A stretch of DNA of 64,000 nucleotides from CAZWSX01 sp964636985 (GCA_964636985.1 CAZWSX010000001.1:310001-374000), one strand, 5' to 3'; shown: positions 16,606 through 25,194, counted from the stretch's first letter. Made by a program: numbers and translations. Notes: generated from the letters alone by a model not told the origin.

Positions 16606-17111
16606 GCAAGGATGGCAAAGGGGACTCGAAGAAAAAAACATCCGATCCCGAGAGCGACGGCGAACTCGTTTTCGCGATGGGGGAATATCAGGCCCGCTTC
16701 CCGACCAACCGCTTGTTCGCCAAGAACCACATGTGGGCCAAGCCTGCTGGCGAGAAGGTGATTCGATTCGGTTTCTCGGCCTACGCGGTAAGACTCTTGC
16801 AGGACGTCTACTTCCTGGATTGGATCGTCGATGCCGATACTGCCGTGACGGAGCGGCAACACATCGGTGCGATCGAAAGCAAGAAAGCCGAAAGCGATTT
16901 GTATGCGCCCGTGGCCGGTCGGATCTCGCAGTTCAATCGCGAATTATTGAAGGACCCCTCGGCCATCAACGTCGACAAATACGGCGGCGGTTGGCTGTTC
17001 GAAATGGAATCCGAGCCCGTCGGGCTGATGACCGCCCCTGAATATTTGCAGCATCTGGTCAAGGTTTGGGAAGTGGCCCAGCGGACGATCAAGGGGCAAA
17101 TGAACGAGTAA
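16602..17111 (+). CDS. Glycine cleavage H-like lipoyl carrier protein
   Basis: A 169-aa protein of the GcvH fold. The lipoylation site is recognisable in IESKKAESDLYAPVAG, with K95 aligning to the lipoyl-lysine of ESVKAASDIYSP. Compared with canonical GcvH (~125-130 aa) it has a ~30-residue charged N-terminal extension and a longer C-terminal helix. No gcvT or gcvP is nearby. Instead it overlaps a radical SAM gene by 4 nt and is followed by a ferredoxin gene. It therefore probably carries a substrate or sulfur/electron equivalents on a lipoyl arm for the radical SAM enzyme, rather than serving glycine cleavage; this is inference. Confidence 0.86.
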   Translation: MSKDGKGDSKKKTSDPESDGELVFAMGEYQARFPTNRLFAKNHMWAKPAGEKVIRFGFSAYAVRLLQDVYFLDWIVDADTAVTERQHIGAIESKKAESDLYAPVAGRISQFNRELLKDPSAINVDKYGGGWLFEMESEPVGLMTAPEYLQHLVKVWEVAQRTIKGQMNE

Positions 17112-17218
17112 TCAGCTGATTGTTAAGAGTGAGGCAGGATTGCCAACTGGTATTGGCGTCGATTAGTCTCGATAGGTTCGAAAAACGTATAACGCGTCCA
17201 TATGGGAGCCCCGGCGCG

Positions 17219-18343
17219 ATGGCAAAACGTATCTCGGTAGTGATCTCGCAGTCGCAGAGCCAAAACCCTGCGCGCCGGCAGCTCGAGGAAGACCTCGTGG
17301 CTGGCCTGATCATGGAGCCGGGGATCGACGTCGTCGTGGTCCCGCACTTGTACGATCTCGGCTCACAAGGCACGGGCGCGCTGGCGCTGCAAGGACTGGC
17401 CGGCAATGTGGTTCTCTTGTCGTGGCTGTACGACCGGGCCGCGCGGTGGGTTCTCGACCGTTTGGATGTCCGAGGCCAAGCCGGAATCACGCTGATCAAG
17501 CCTCCCAAGGAGGAAGACGAGGAAGACGCAGAAGAACTCGAAGCCGCAAAAGCGGAAGCCGACGACAAAACTCGAGTCGCCGATGTTCGCCCCACGCCCA
17601 ACCGTCGCATCTACTGCATCGACCTCCGCATTCACGCCAGTGCCCGAAAGTACATTGACGAAATCAAACGCATTGCCGGCGAGAATGCCACTCAAGTTGT
17701 TTCGCTCGACTTGGGTGGATTGTTAGGCGGCTCGCCAAACCCGGCGCAGCAGGCCCGCTACGAGAACCCCACCAACACCACCGCACTGGCGCCATCGGGC
17801 GACGGCAAACTGGACCAGCCCACGGCCGCCGAGCGTGGGGCCGAGATGGAGCGCGCGGCGCAGGTAGTCCGCATCGAAGAGGCTCCCGATCGTCGCTGGT
17901 ACCCGGTGATCGATTACAGCCGCTGCACGAACTGCATGGAGTGCATCGATTTCTGCCTGTTCGGCGTCTATGGCGTCGACAAGGTGGAAACGATCCTGGT
18001 CGAGCAGCCCGACAACTGTCGTAAGGGCTGCCCGGCTTGCAGTCGCGTTTGTCCGGAGAACGCGATCATTTTCCCGCAGCACAAAACGCCGGGCATCGCC
18101 GGGGCCGATGTGAGCGCAGGCGGAGCACTGAAGATCGACCTGTCGCGATTGTTCGGCGCACCGGAAACCGGAGAAGACGCGGCCGCGATTGCCGCCCGGG
18201 AGCGCGACGAGCAACTTGTCGCCGCCGGCCGCCAGGCCGTAGGTATGTCGGTGGGCATGCCCAAGCGGCAAGCCGATAAGCCGGCCGAAGCCAAAGACGA
18301 ACTCGATTCGTTGATCGATCAACTCGACTCTCTGGATCTCTAG
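17219..18343 (+). CDS. Two-cluster ferredoxin with unknown N-terminal domain
   Basis: A 374-aa cytoplasmic protein. The ATG is chosen for the GGGAG 11 nt upstream and the sensible N-terminus MAKRISVVISQSQSQNPARR. Residues 1-~190 form an alpha/beta domain I cannot assign (VVVVPHLYDLG, NVVLLSWLYDRAARWVLDRL), interrupted by an acidic linker (KEEDEEDAEELEAAKAEADD). The C-terminal part holds two [4Fe-4S] sites: C236-x2-C239-x2-C242-x3-C246 (CTNCMECIDFC) and C267-x3-C271-x2-C274-x3-C278 (CRKGCPACSRVCP). It likely supplies low-potential electrons, plausibly to the radical SAM protein encoded upstream. Stop to rmlA start is 30 bp. Confidence 0.84.
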   Translation: MAKRISVVISQSQSQNPARRQLEEDLVAGLIMEPGIDVVVVPHLYDLGSQGTGALALQGLAGNVVLLSWLYDRAARWVLDRLDVRGQAGITLIKPPKEEDEEDAEELEAAKAEADDKTRVADVRPTPNRRIYCIDLRIHASARKYIDEIKRIAGENATQVVSLDLGGLLGGSPNPAQQARYENPTNTTALAPSGDGKLDQPTAAERGAEMERAAQVVRIEEAPDRRWYPVIDYSRCTNCMECIDFCLFGVYGVDKVETILVEQPDNCRKGCPACSRVCPENAIIFPQHKTPGIAGADVSAGGALKIDLSRLFGAPETGEDAAAIAARERDEQLVAAGRQAVGMSVGMPKRQADKPAEAKDELDSLIDQLDSLDL

Positions 18344-18373
18344 ACAACACGGCCCTTTAATCTTGGACGGCGA

Positions 18374-19255
18374 ATGAATCGCAAGGGAATCCTCCTGGCG
18401 GGAGGGGCGGGAACTCGGCTCTACCCCGCGACGCTGGCGGCCAGCAAGCAGTTGTTGCCCGTCTACGACAAGCCGATGGTTTATTATCCGCTGTCGGTGC
18501 TGATGCTCTCGGGCATTCGCGAGGTCTTGCTCATCTCGACGCCGCGCGACTTGCCTGCCTTCGAGCGATTGTTGGGTGATGGCGCCTCGCTTGGGATCTC
18601 GATTCGCTACACGGAACAAGCCAAGCCAGAAGGCCTACCCCAGGCCTTCACGATTGCCCGGGACTTTCTAGCAGGCGAGCACTGTTGCCTTGTTCTCGGC
18701 GACAACATTTTTTACGGGCAAGGCTTTCGTCCGATGCTCGATGCCGCCAGCACTCGCACGGATGCGACGGTGTTCGCTTATCCGGTTCGCGACCCGGAGC
18801 GCTACGGCGTTGTCGAACTCGACGAACACGGGAAGGCGATTCGCTTGGAAGAAAAGCCTGCCCAGCCACGGTCGAACTTGGCGCTGACGGGCCTCTATTT
18901 CTTTGACGAACAATCGCCCGATATCGCGGCCAAGCTCAAACCGAGTGCTCGCGGCGAGACGGAAATCGTCGACGTGATACGGCATTATTTGCAAGCCGGA
19001 CGTCTCAAAGTGCAGCCCCTAGGACGCGGCTTCGCTTGGCTGGATACGGGAACGCACGATGCGCTGCTTCAGGCTGCCCAATACGTGCAAGCGGTCGAAG
19101 CCCGGCAGGGACTGAAGATCGCCTGCCTGGAAGAAGTCGCCTATCAGATGGGCTACATCGATCGCGGGCGATTGTTGGACCTGGCGAAAGCCTATCGCAA
19201 CGAGTTCGGCGACTACCTCCGAATGGTTGCCGACGAGTCGCACACGCCGCGCTAA
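18374..19255 (+). CDS. rmlA: Glucose-1-phosphate thymidylyltransferase
   Basis: A 293-aa nucleotidyltransferase that joins dTTP and glucose-1-phosphate to give dTDP-glucose, the substrate of RmlB. The N-terminal signature GILLAGGAGTRLYPAT and the downstream KQLLPVYDKPMVYYPLSVLM are diagnostic, as are LVLGDNIFYGQGF and the C-terminal RGFAWLDTGTHDALLQA. The length matches the family. It is separated from rmlB by the three-gene radical SAM/H-protein/ferredoxin cluster, an arrangement not expected for an rml operon. Confidence 0.95.
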   Translation: MNRKGILLAGGAGTRLYPATLAASKQLLPVYDKPMVYYPLSVLMLSGIREVLLISTPRDLPAFERLLGDGASLGISIRYTEQAKPEGLPQAFTIARDFLAGEHCCLVLGDNIFYGQGFRPMLDAASTRTDATVFAYPVRDPERYGVVELDEHGKAIRLEEKPAQPRSNLALTGLYFFDEQSPDIAAKLKPSARGETEIVDVIRHYLQAGRLKVQPLGRGFAWLDTGTHDALLQAAQYVQAVEARQGLKIACLEEVAYQMGYIDRGRLLDLAKAYRNEFGDYLRMVADESHTPR

Positions 19256-19260
19256 AGCTG

Positions 19261-19284
19261 TAGCTGCGTTCGCCAGAACGCGGA
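19261..19284 (-). repeat. Dispersed 24-bp palindromic repeat, family 2, copy B
   Basis: Exact reverse complement of the 15148-15171 copy, starting 6 bp after the rmlA stop. The hairpin core GCGTTC/GAACGC could act as the rmlA 3' end. Confidence 0.85.
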
Positions 19285-19312
19285 CAGGCGGCTCAAGCTA
19301 ACCGGTGCATCG

Positions 19313-19792
19313 CTACGGCCGCCACTGGTCGAGGATTTCTACCACATCCTCGCTTTCGAGTTGCTCGTGGGCCAGCAAGTGATCGGCCAGGGCTGCCACA
19401 GCGTCCCAGTGGTCGTCTCGAAACAGCTGCTGGTGAAGTTTGGCGGTAGCTTGTTCCAGCCAGCGCAGGCGAAGCTGCTGGTCGCGGTGAAAATTCGCGG
19501 CGCAATCCCACGCCATCCGCCAATCGCTTTCCCACTCGCGGACGAAGCCAGGATGCAACGGTTCCTGGCGATAGATCATCTCGGCGACTGGCCCGGCCAG
19601 GCACGTGAGAGCTTGTCGGCGCGCCAGATCGCTAACCGTCCACTTTTGTTGCGGCCAGGCGATTTGGACGTCGCCGTAGCGCAAGGGGCCATCGTCGCGG
19701 TCGGGTGCGATGGTCGCACTCACGATCAAACCGCCTTGAAGATCGCCCACCAGCATGTGGCCGGCTTCGTGATAGGCCGTCCACTCGTCCAT
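19313..19792 (-). CDS. Minimal M41-like (FtsH-peptidase-type) metalloprotein
   Basis: A 159-aa protein beginning MDEWTAYHEAGHMLVGD. The HEAGH zinc motif at residues 8-12, and the later LTCLAGPVAEMIY, match the peptidase domain of FtsH (M41), where the second motif lies near the third ligand region. It has no AAA+ ATPase domain, no membrane helix and only the peptidase portion. The upstream extension of the frame was rejected because it runs through the stop region of the neighbouring gene and would put the HEAGH motif deep inside. It probably follows the zinc-ribbon gene at 20163 in one transcript. Whether it is proteolytically active is unknown. Confidence 0.7.
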   Translation of the reverse strand: MDEWTAYHEAGHMLVGDLQGGLIVSATIAPDRDDGPLRYGDVQIAWPQQKWTVSDLARRQALTCLAGPVAEMIYRQEPLHPGFVREWESDWRMAWDCAANFHRDQQLRLRWLEQATAKLHQQLFRDDHWDAVAALADHLLAHEQLESEDVVEILDQWRP

Positions 19793-19854
19793 GGCGCAAT
19801 AGTTTAAGAGGGAACGCAGATTCCCACAGAGTCGAAGTTGGAAAATCGGACCGG

Positions 19855-20163
19855 CTAGTTGGAGCTGAAACCCATCTTGGCCACTTGATCGCGGCCCAGC
19901 GGATTGCTCATCAACTTGCGGGCGCACTCGGGGCACAAGTCGTAGCGACGACGTTGGTACACCTCGGGTGCGATATTGGGATCCTCGGCGTCGTCTAGAC
20001 GCTCCAGAACCTCGTCGATTTCCAGGAGGTGATCGCGATCTTCTTCGGCGTTCAATTCGTCGAAGCTTTCCGCGACCGCTTCGATCTCCAGACGAACCAA
20101 ATAGCGCAACTCGGATTCCGGGTCGATCACCCGTTTACACCGGTCGCACGAATGATGAATCAT
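19855..20163 (-). CDS. Zinc-ribbon protein, acidic centre, unknown function
   Basis: A 102-aa protein with two CxxC knuckles, C6/C9 (SCDRCK) and C77/C80 (LCPECARK), that likely bind one zinc. The middle is strongly acidic (ESFDELNAEEDRDHLLEIDE). I do not recognise a named family. The stop is 62 bp before the start of the M41-like gene on the same strand, so the two may be co-transcribed and the ribbon protein may recruit substrate or nucleic acid. No signal peptide or membrane helix is seen. Confidence 0.7.
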   Translation of the reverse strand: MIHHSCDRCKRVIDPESELRYLVRLEIEAVAESFDELNAEEDRDHLLEIDEVLERLDDAEDPNIAPEVYQRRRYDLCPECARKLMSNPLGRDQVAKMGFSSN

Positions 20164-20405
20164 GGCGACAGAACCTTTATGTTCGACGTCGCAGAATTGA
20201 CAGACAACTTGCCTCTTCTTCCGCGCTCCACGACCTCGACAAGATTCATCCTAGCCCGGCTTCGGTCGAACGATCAAGTCGAAAGACCCACGATTGGGCC
20301 GTACTTTTTTTCGAGGCCGATCCGGTCTTGACACACGTAGGCTTCGCAACTCCACGATCGTAAGGACTCTGCCGAGAATCGTGATTCAAGAGGCCGCTCG
20401 ATGAG

Positions 20406-21956
20406 CTAGGGCGAGACAGTCAATCGGCTTGTGCCGTCGATGCCGACAATCGTCAGCTCCACGTTGCCGGTTGCACTGGCAACAGCCGCTGCGAAGGCGG
20501 CCGGCGAGTCGACACGCTTATTCCCCACGTGCGAAATCAACATCCCCGTGCGAAGTTTGGCGCTCGCTGCCGGGCTATCGTTCGCGACGGAAAGGACGGC
20601 CACACAACCGTCCAAATCGGCGAAGCGGCTCAATTCCGAAAAGTTGGGCATCGCCGTGAGAGACTCGATCACCATGCCGCGCCACGCTTTGGCAGGGTGC
20701 TCGCTATAGGGAACAACTTTACCGACGAGCGGCTTTTTCGACAGGACCGCGCTCGTTTGCATGACGCGCCGTTTGCCGGCTTCGTCGCCGGGACGCACCA
20801 CCGTGAGTTCCACCGTGGTTCCTGCGGGGCGGCTGCTCACTAACCGAATGAGTCCAAGGTCGTCCGTCACCGGTTGCTTGTCGACGTGCGTGATGATGTC
20901 GTTCACCGAGAGGCCCGCCTTCGAGGCCGGAGTCGCGCGGACCATCCCTTGCACCAGTGCGCCATGCTCTCCTTTTTGGCGCTGCGCCAGCGGAATGACC
21001 CCAGGCTGCAATCCCAAGAAGCCGAACTCGGGGACCTTGCCCTCGCTGAGGGATACCACGGCCTTGCGAAAGGTATCGTCGACCGGGATGGCGAAACCAG
21101 CGGCGGCGTCGAAGCCAGTGAGCGCCGCCAGGCTGGTTGTCAAACCAATCATCTTGCCATCCAGGTCGACAAGTGCGCCGCCGCTGGTGCCAAGATTGAG
21201 TTTCGCGTCGACTTGGATGAGCGTTCCATAGTGGTGGAGCGTATCGCGGCCGCTGGCCGAACCGTCGATCTTAGGGATCGCTGGCGCCTGCCGAGAGAGA
21301 TTCGAGACAATTCCCCACGCCGCCGAAGCTTGCCCGTCCCGCGAGATCGCATAGGGATTGCCTAAGCTGATGACAATCTGTCCGCGCTTGGCTTTCGAGC
21401 CATCTCCCAGGCTGATCCCCTTAAGTCCCTCCGCCTCGATTTGCAGCACCGCCAGGTCGGTCCACGGATCGGAAGCCTTCACCTTGGCGATAAAGGGACG
21501 CTGCTTGTGCCAAACGTAGTAGCGGTTTTGGTTCGGATCGCCGATCACGTGCTGGTTGGTGACAATCAGCGCGATCCCCTTCTCCTTGACATCACCTTCC
21601 TTCGATTCGATCACTACGCCTGTCCCGAACTCATTGGGTACGAAATCGGGGCTGGTGGGATCGGGCGGAATTCCTCCGGCTAAATCTGGCCTGAGATTAT
21701 CGCTCGATTTGACGCGAGCGATGGCGACGACCGAGTCGCTGGCCACTTCAATGGCGTGGACAAGGGCCCCTTCCAAAGCGACGGCCGCAGCGCGGTCCGT
21801 GGCGGGAGGCTTTCCTTTTTCTTGAGCAATCGCCGAAACAGCGCTCAAGAACAACAGAACCGCCCCCCAACAAACTGTAGCCGCCAGCGGAGCGCACCGG
21901 CCGTCCCAGGTCCGAGACGGGCGACGCGCAGCGGAGGGGGCGAGCAGCGTGGGCAT
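20406..21956 (-). CDS. HtrA/DegP-like serine protease with two PDZ domains
   Basis: A 516-aa secreted trypsin-like protease (S1C type) for envelope protein quality control. The start is placed at MPTLLAPSAARR because the longer frame would overlap recA; a hydrophobic signal segment follows (TVCWGAVLLFLSAVSAIAQ). The triad is His136 (IVTNQHVIGD), Asp167 (WTDLAVLQIE) and Ser258 in GTSGGALVDLDG, which replaces the usual GNSGGP. A first PDZ domain (LVQGMVRATPASKAGLSVND) and a second, more diverged one near the C-terminus (AKLRTGMLISHVGNKRVDSP) follow. It lies 37 bp behind recA on the same strand. Confidence 0.88.
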   Translation of the reverse strand: MPTLLAPSAARRPSRTWDGRCAPLAATVCWGAVLLFLSAVSAIAQEKGKPPATDRAAAVALEGALVHAIEVASDSVVAIARVKSSDNLRPDLAGGIPPDPTSPDFVPNEFGTGVVIESKEGDVKEKGIALIVTNQHVIGDPNQNRYYVWHKQRPFIAKVKASDPWTDLAVLQIEAEGLKGISLGDGSKAKRGQIVISLGNPYAISRDGQASAAWGIVSNLSRQAPAIPKIDGSASGRDTLHHYGTLIQVDAKLNLGTSGGALVDLDGKMIGLTTSLAALTGFDAAAGFAIPVDDTFRKAVVSLSEGKVPEFGFLGLQPGVIPLAQRQKGEHGALVQGMVRATPASKAGLSVNDIITHVDKQPVTDDLGLIRLVSSRPAGTTVELTVVRPGDEAGKRRVMQTSAVLSKKPLVGKVVPYSEHPAKAWRGMVIESLTAMPNFSELSRFADLDGCVAVLSVANDSPAASAKLRTGMLISHVGNKRVDSPAAFAAAVASATGNVELTIVGIDGTSRLTVSP

Positions 21957-21993
21957 GGCGGTCAAGCTGAAAGAGAAGTCGTGCCTCGTCGGC

Positions 21994-23103
21994 TTATTCC
22001 TCACCCTCGTCGGTGTCGTCACCGGCTTCGGGCTTGGTGGGATGTTCCAGCTCAGCATAGGCGGCCAGGATCTTCTCGCGAAGCTCGGCGGTCACCTTCG
22101 GATTTTCCATCAGGAACGCGCGGGCTTTTTCTTTCCCTTGTCCCAGGTAGTGCTCGCCGTACTTGAACCACGAGCCGCTCTTATTGACGATCTTCTGCTC
22201 GACGCCCATGTCGATGATGTCACCTTCGTAGCTGATGCCGTTGGTGTGCATCATGTCGAACTCGGCCACGCGGAATGGCGGGGCGACCTTGTTCTTCACG
22301 ATCTTCACTTTTACCCGTTGGCCGACGACGTCTTCCCCTTCCTTAAGCTGGGCGATCCGGCGGATGTCGATCCGGCACGACGAATAGAACTTAAGGGCCC
22401 GGCCGCCAGGTGTCGTTTCGGGCGTGCCATAGCCCATCGTGCCGATCTTTTCGCGGATCTGGTTAATGAAGATCACCGCCGTTTTGCTTTTGGAAATGGC
22501 ACCGGTCAGCTTCCGCATCGATTGGCTCATCAAACGAGCTTGCAAACCGACGTGCGAATCGCCGATTTCCCCTTCTAATTCCTGCCGCGGCACCAGGGCG
22601 GCCACCGAGTCGATGACGATCACGTCGACCGCATTGGACTTGACCAGCATTTCAGTGATTTGCATCGCTTCTTCACCGCTGGTGGGCTGGCTGACCAGCA
22701 ACGTTTCAAGCTGCACGCCCAACTTTTTGGCCCAGCTAGGGTCGAGCGCATGCTCGGCGTCGATGAACGCGGCAACACCGCCCGCCTTTTGGGCTTGCGC
22801 GATCACATGTAGCGTAAGCGTCGTTTTGCCGCTCGATTCCGGGCCAAATGCTTCGATAATCCGGCCGCGAGGAATCCCCTGCCCTCCCAATGCCAAGTCG
22901 ACCGACAGGCTGCCTGTCGAAATACCTTCGATCGGAACATTCGCTTCCGCACCCAGCGGCATGATCGAACCTTCGCCGAACTGCTTTTCGATTTGTTGCA
23001 GCGCGGTTTTAAGGTTCGGAGCATCCATCGGCGAGGGAGGAACCTTTTCGCCGTTCTTAGCTTTTTTGGCCATTCGAGTAACCGGTTTTTCCGCGGCGAC
23101 CAT
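21994..23103 (-). CDS. recA: Recombinase A
   Basis: A 369-aa RecA, the DNA strand-exchange ATPase of homologous recombination and the SOS response. Walker A is GPESSGKTT (87-95), and VIVIDSVAALVP and GGRALKFYSS (the L2 region) are present. There is a ~25-residue lysine-rich N-terminal extension, and the C-terminus ends in an acidic tail (EAGDDTDEGEE). AAGGGA lies about 9 nt before the ATG. A good promoter is at 23273-23301. The E. coli CTG-N10-CAG and the Gram-positive GAAC-N4-GTTC SOS operators were not found upstream. Confidence 0.98.
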   Translation of the reverse strand: MVAAEKPVTRMAKKAKNGEKVPPSPMDAPNLKTALQQIEKQFGEGSIMPLGAEANVPIEGISTGSLSVDLALGGQGIPRGRIIEAFGPESSGKTTLTLHVIAQAQKAGGVAAFIDAEHALDPSWAKKLGVQLETLLVSQPTSGEEAMQITEMLVKSNAVDVIVIDSVAALVPRQELEGEIGDSHVGLQARLMSQSMRKLTGAISKSKTAVIFINQIREKIGTMGYGTPETTPGGRALKFYSSCRIDIRRIAQLKEGEDVVGQRVKVKIVKNKVAPPFRVAEFDMMHTNGISYEGDIIDMGVEQKIVNKSGSWFKYGEHYLGQGKEKARAFLMENPKVTAELREKILAAYAELEHPTKPEAGDDTDEGEE

Positions 23104-23501
23104 GTTGATATTCCCTTGTTATGGTGGACCGGCCGCCGCCCGGCAAGCGGCCGCAAAAAAGTTCGGGCAATTCCACGGAAGCTGCACCGCCTTCGTATTC
23201 GGGGAGGAAAACCGAATGAAGCTACAAGGCGGGCGGGCTCGGTTTTGCGCAGTGATACCTGAACGGAAGGATACTATACAGATGTCACTACGGCGTGGCA
23301 AGCGAAGTTCTTCATCGCTCGTAGAAGATTTATCGCGAGTGGACGGACAAGGCTGGTCATCACATGGCAGAATGCGTTTTGGGCTCGGATTTTTCAAGGA
23401 TTTGAGTCCAAAGGCGATTACCTTCTGGGGATCAAGCTTGTCCAATCGTTAAGACGACGCCAATGGGAGCGTCTCCTTCCTGTCTTCTTCGGTGAACGGG
23501 C
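23104..23501. other. 398-bp divergent region between recA and the zf-trcl gene
   Basis: It holds the recA promoter at 23273-23301 and a GC-rich inverted repeat near 23131-23157 (GGCCGC...GCGGCC) in the recA leader. A 79-codon frame from 23215 to 23452 on the plus strand exists, but it lacks a ribosome site, opposes the promoter and is not called. Confidence 0.55.
23273..23301 (-). promoter_or_regulatory. recA promoter (TTGCCA-17-TATAGT)
   Basis: Read on the minus strand, TTGCCA (23301-23296) and TATAGT (23278-23273) are 17 bp apart. This predicts a transcript with a ~160-nt leader before recA. Confidence 0.6.
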
Positions 23502-24152
23502 ATGACCAAGCGACGGACCAAAAAGGACGAGGGTGATCGCGGGGGGCGATTCATCACGGATAGCACTGGAAAATCGATCCCGCTTCCGCCGGGCGCCGTC
23601 GTGGCGGATGTGTCCCAGCAGGTGTCTTGGAATTCTTGGAACGGTTGGCAGCCACCCTATTACGCCGACGTTGAATTTGTCTGCGTCGATTGCGGAGTCG
23701 AGGAGACTTGGACGGCTGAGGATCAGAAGTGGTATTACGAGGTGGCCAAAGGGTCACTCTACGGCAGAGCCGGGCGCTGTCTTGCTTGCCGTCGTTGGCG
23801 ACGTGAGAACCTTGCGACCGTGGCGGGTAACTGGTCCGCCAAAGGGATCCTGCGGAGAATCAAAGCCGGATTGGAATCGCAACTCCAGCACCTGGGCTAT
23901 GCGCCGCTTGGAACGGATGGACCATGTCTGGAATATGAGCAAAATGATTCCCGGATCAGGTTGACCGTCGAGCGCAATAACTGCGGCTTGCCTCGCCGCG
24001 TGATCGCTCAACACGTGGAGCAAGACGAGAATCCAAGCTTCATCGCGACCCTGACAATTCCCTATGCTGCGACGCGAGTAACCGACGAGCAATTCACGGA
24101 TTGGCTCAAAGTCGTCCGCAAGTTTGCGCGAAACGAGGATCGGCGTTTGTAG
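23502..24152 (+). CDS. zf-trcl zinc-ribbon domain protein
   Basis: A 216-aa cytoplasmic protein. Residues ~58-100 match the probable zinc-ribbon family zf-trcl: FVCVDCGVEETWTAEDQKWY, then YEVAKGSLYGRAGRCLACRR, giving zinc ligands C61, C64, C93 and C96. The start codon is followed by a basic N-terminus (MTKRRTKKDEGDRGG). The C-terminal ~110 residues have no domain I recognise. The family is usually found in small conserved proteins of unknown role; nucleic-acid or protein binding is a guess. It is 30 bp before the LRR gene on the same strand. Confidence 0.72.
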   Translation: MTKRRTKKDEGDRGGRFITDSTGKSIPLPPGAVVADVSQQVSWNSWNGWQPPYYADVEFVCVDCGVEETWTAEDQKWYYEVAKGSLYGRAGRCLACRRWRRENLATVAGNWSAKGILRRIKAGLESQLQHLGYAPLGTDGPCLEYEQNDSRIRLTVERNNCGLPRRVIAQHVEQDENPSFIATLTIPYAATRVTDEQFTDWLKVVRKFARNEDRRL

Positions 24153-24182
24153 TTCGCGATCGCCGTCGGCGAGATAACCTTG

Positions 24183-24788
24183 ATGTCCCGACTACCTTTC
24201 TACGCGCGCCTCCGCTTCAGCTTGCGAAGCCTGCTGATCGCCATCACCGTGTTGGCGGTTCTAAGCGTGTGGTTGGGTTTCGAGCGCGCCGCAGCGCGCA
24301 AACAGATGCTCGCCATCAAGAATCTGGGCCCTACATCGCCCGAGGTCTATGCCAAACCTCGGTGGGTCTGGACGATCCTCGAACCCAAGGCGCCTGGGCG
24401 CGTCGTTGGATTGGCGATCCGGTCCAATCAAGCGGCTGATGAGCAACTCGTTCCGATTGCGGACCTAAGCGATCTTGTTTGGCTCGACGTCGTCGAGACG
24501 CAGATCACCGACGCCGGCCTTGAGAAGTTGACTGGTCTGCAGAAGCTTGAGCGGTTGCGGATCGACTCCACATCGCTCACCGATGCCGGCCTGGCTCACC
24601 TGACGAAGTTCCCGAAATTGCACCAGCTCAACCTGGAATGCACAAAAATCACGGACGCCGGGCTGCTGGAACTGGCCAAAATGCCGTCGCTGAAGGAAGT
24701 CTACGTCCCGGGGGAAAATGTCACACCGGCTGGTATCGAGCGGCTTCGGCAGGCTTGCCCGAAGCTCAATGTCATTTTGGGACGATGA
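24183..24788 (+). CDS. Membrane-anchored leucine-rich repeat protein
   Basis: A ~201-aa protein with an N-terminal membrane anchor (FSLRSLLIAITVLAVLSVWLG), a signature very frequent in planctomycete proteins. It is followed by ~24-residue leucine-rich repeats of the 'cysteine-containing/F-box-like' type: TDAGLEKLTGLQKLERLRID, then TDAGLAHLTKFPKLHQLNLE and TDAGLLELAKMPSLKEVYV. The repeats should form a small curved binding surface outside the membrane. The ATG at 24183 is preferred to the TTG just before it. Binding partner unknown. Confidence 0.82.
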   Translation: MSRLPFYARLRFSLRSLLIAITVLAVLSVWLGFERAAARKQMLAIKNLGPTSPEVYAKPRWVWTILEPKAPGRVVGLAIRSNQAADEQLVPIADLSDLVWLDVVETQITDAGLEKLTGLQKLERLRIDSTSLTDAGLAHLTKFPKLHQLNLECTKITDAGLLELAKMPSLKEVYVPGENVTPAGIERLRQACPKLNVILGR

Positions 24789-24807
24789 ATTGGGACGATG
24801 AAGCGCG

Positions 24808-25194
24808 TCAATTGTTCCGTTTCTCTTTCGCGCATCGGTCGATTATTGTCTGCACCCGCTCATAGGCAACCATCACCGGATTCTCAATCGGCCTCCCAAA
24901 CACATGAAGGGCCCGATACCGAATTGTGAATTTCGTCCCCACTAGTTTTTCGTATTCGGCCGGTGACGCATTGGGAGGAATCGAAACGCCCGATTGCGCG
25001 AAGCCATTTGGCAATTGGACTAGGAACTCGACGGTGCCGGTATCGTGAACCTTTAGGATCTCGACATCGGTTTCCGCGTAGCCAACCCTCTCCACCGCCA
25101 GCATGAGCCCCGTGATGGCAAGGGCAATCAGCCCCGTGAGCCACAGCAGATGCCGCATCGTGAATTGGAATCGGCGCTGGCGCGGTTGGTTCAT
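24808..25194 (-). CDS. Small membrane-anchored hypothetical protein
   Basis: A 128-aa protein starting MNQPRQRRFQFTMRHLLWLT. The basic N-terminus followed by a single hydrophobic helix (LTGLIALAITGLMLAV) is the same planctomycete anchor style as in the preceding LRR protein. The ~85-residue remainder (DVEILKVHDTGTVEFLVQLP, then AEYEKLVGTKFTIRYRAL) looks like a small beta-rich extracytoplasmic domain. I do not recognise a family. It converges with the LRR gene and lies 33 bp behind the DUF1854 gene's stop region on the other side. Confidence 0.6.
   Translation of the reverse strand: MNQPRQRRFQFTMRHLLWLTGLIALAITGLMLAVERVGYAETDVEILKVHDTGTVEFLVQLPNGFAQSGVSIPPNASPAEYEKLVGTKFTIRYRALHVFGRPIENPVMVAYERVQTIIDRCAKEKRNN

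Noticed and set aside
23215..23452. 79-codon plus-strand frame between recA and the zf-trcl gene
   Set aside because: It lies across the recA promoter on the opposite strand, has no Shine-Dalgarno, and shows no recognisable domain.
23104..23460. SOS (LexA) operator before recA
   Set aside because: Neither the E. coli type (CTG-N10-CAG) nor the Gram-positive type (GAAC-N4-GTTC) was found; CTG and CAG near 23255-23280 are 17 bp apart. A phylum-specific box cannot be excluded.
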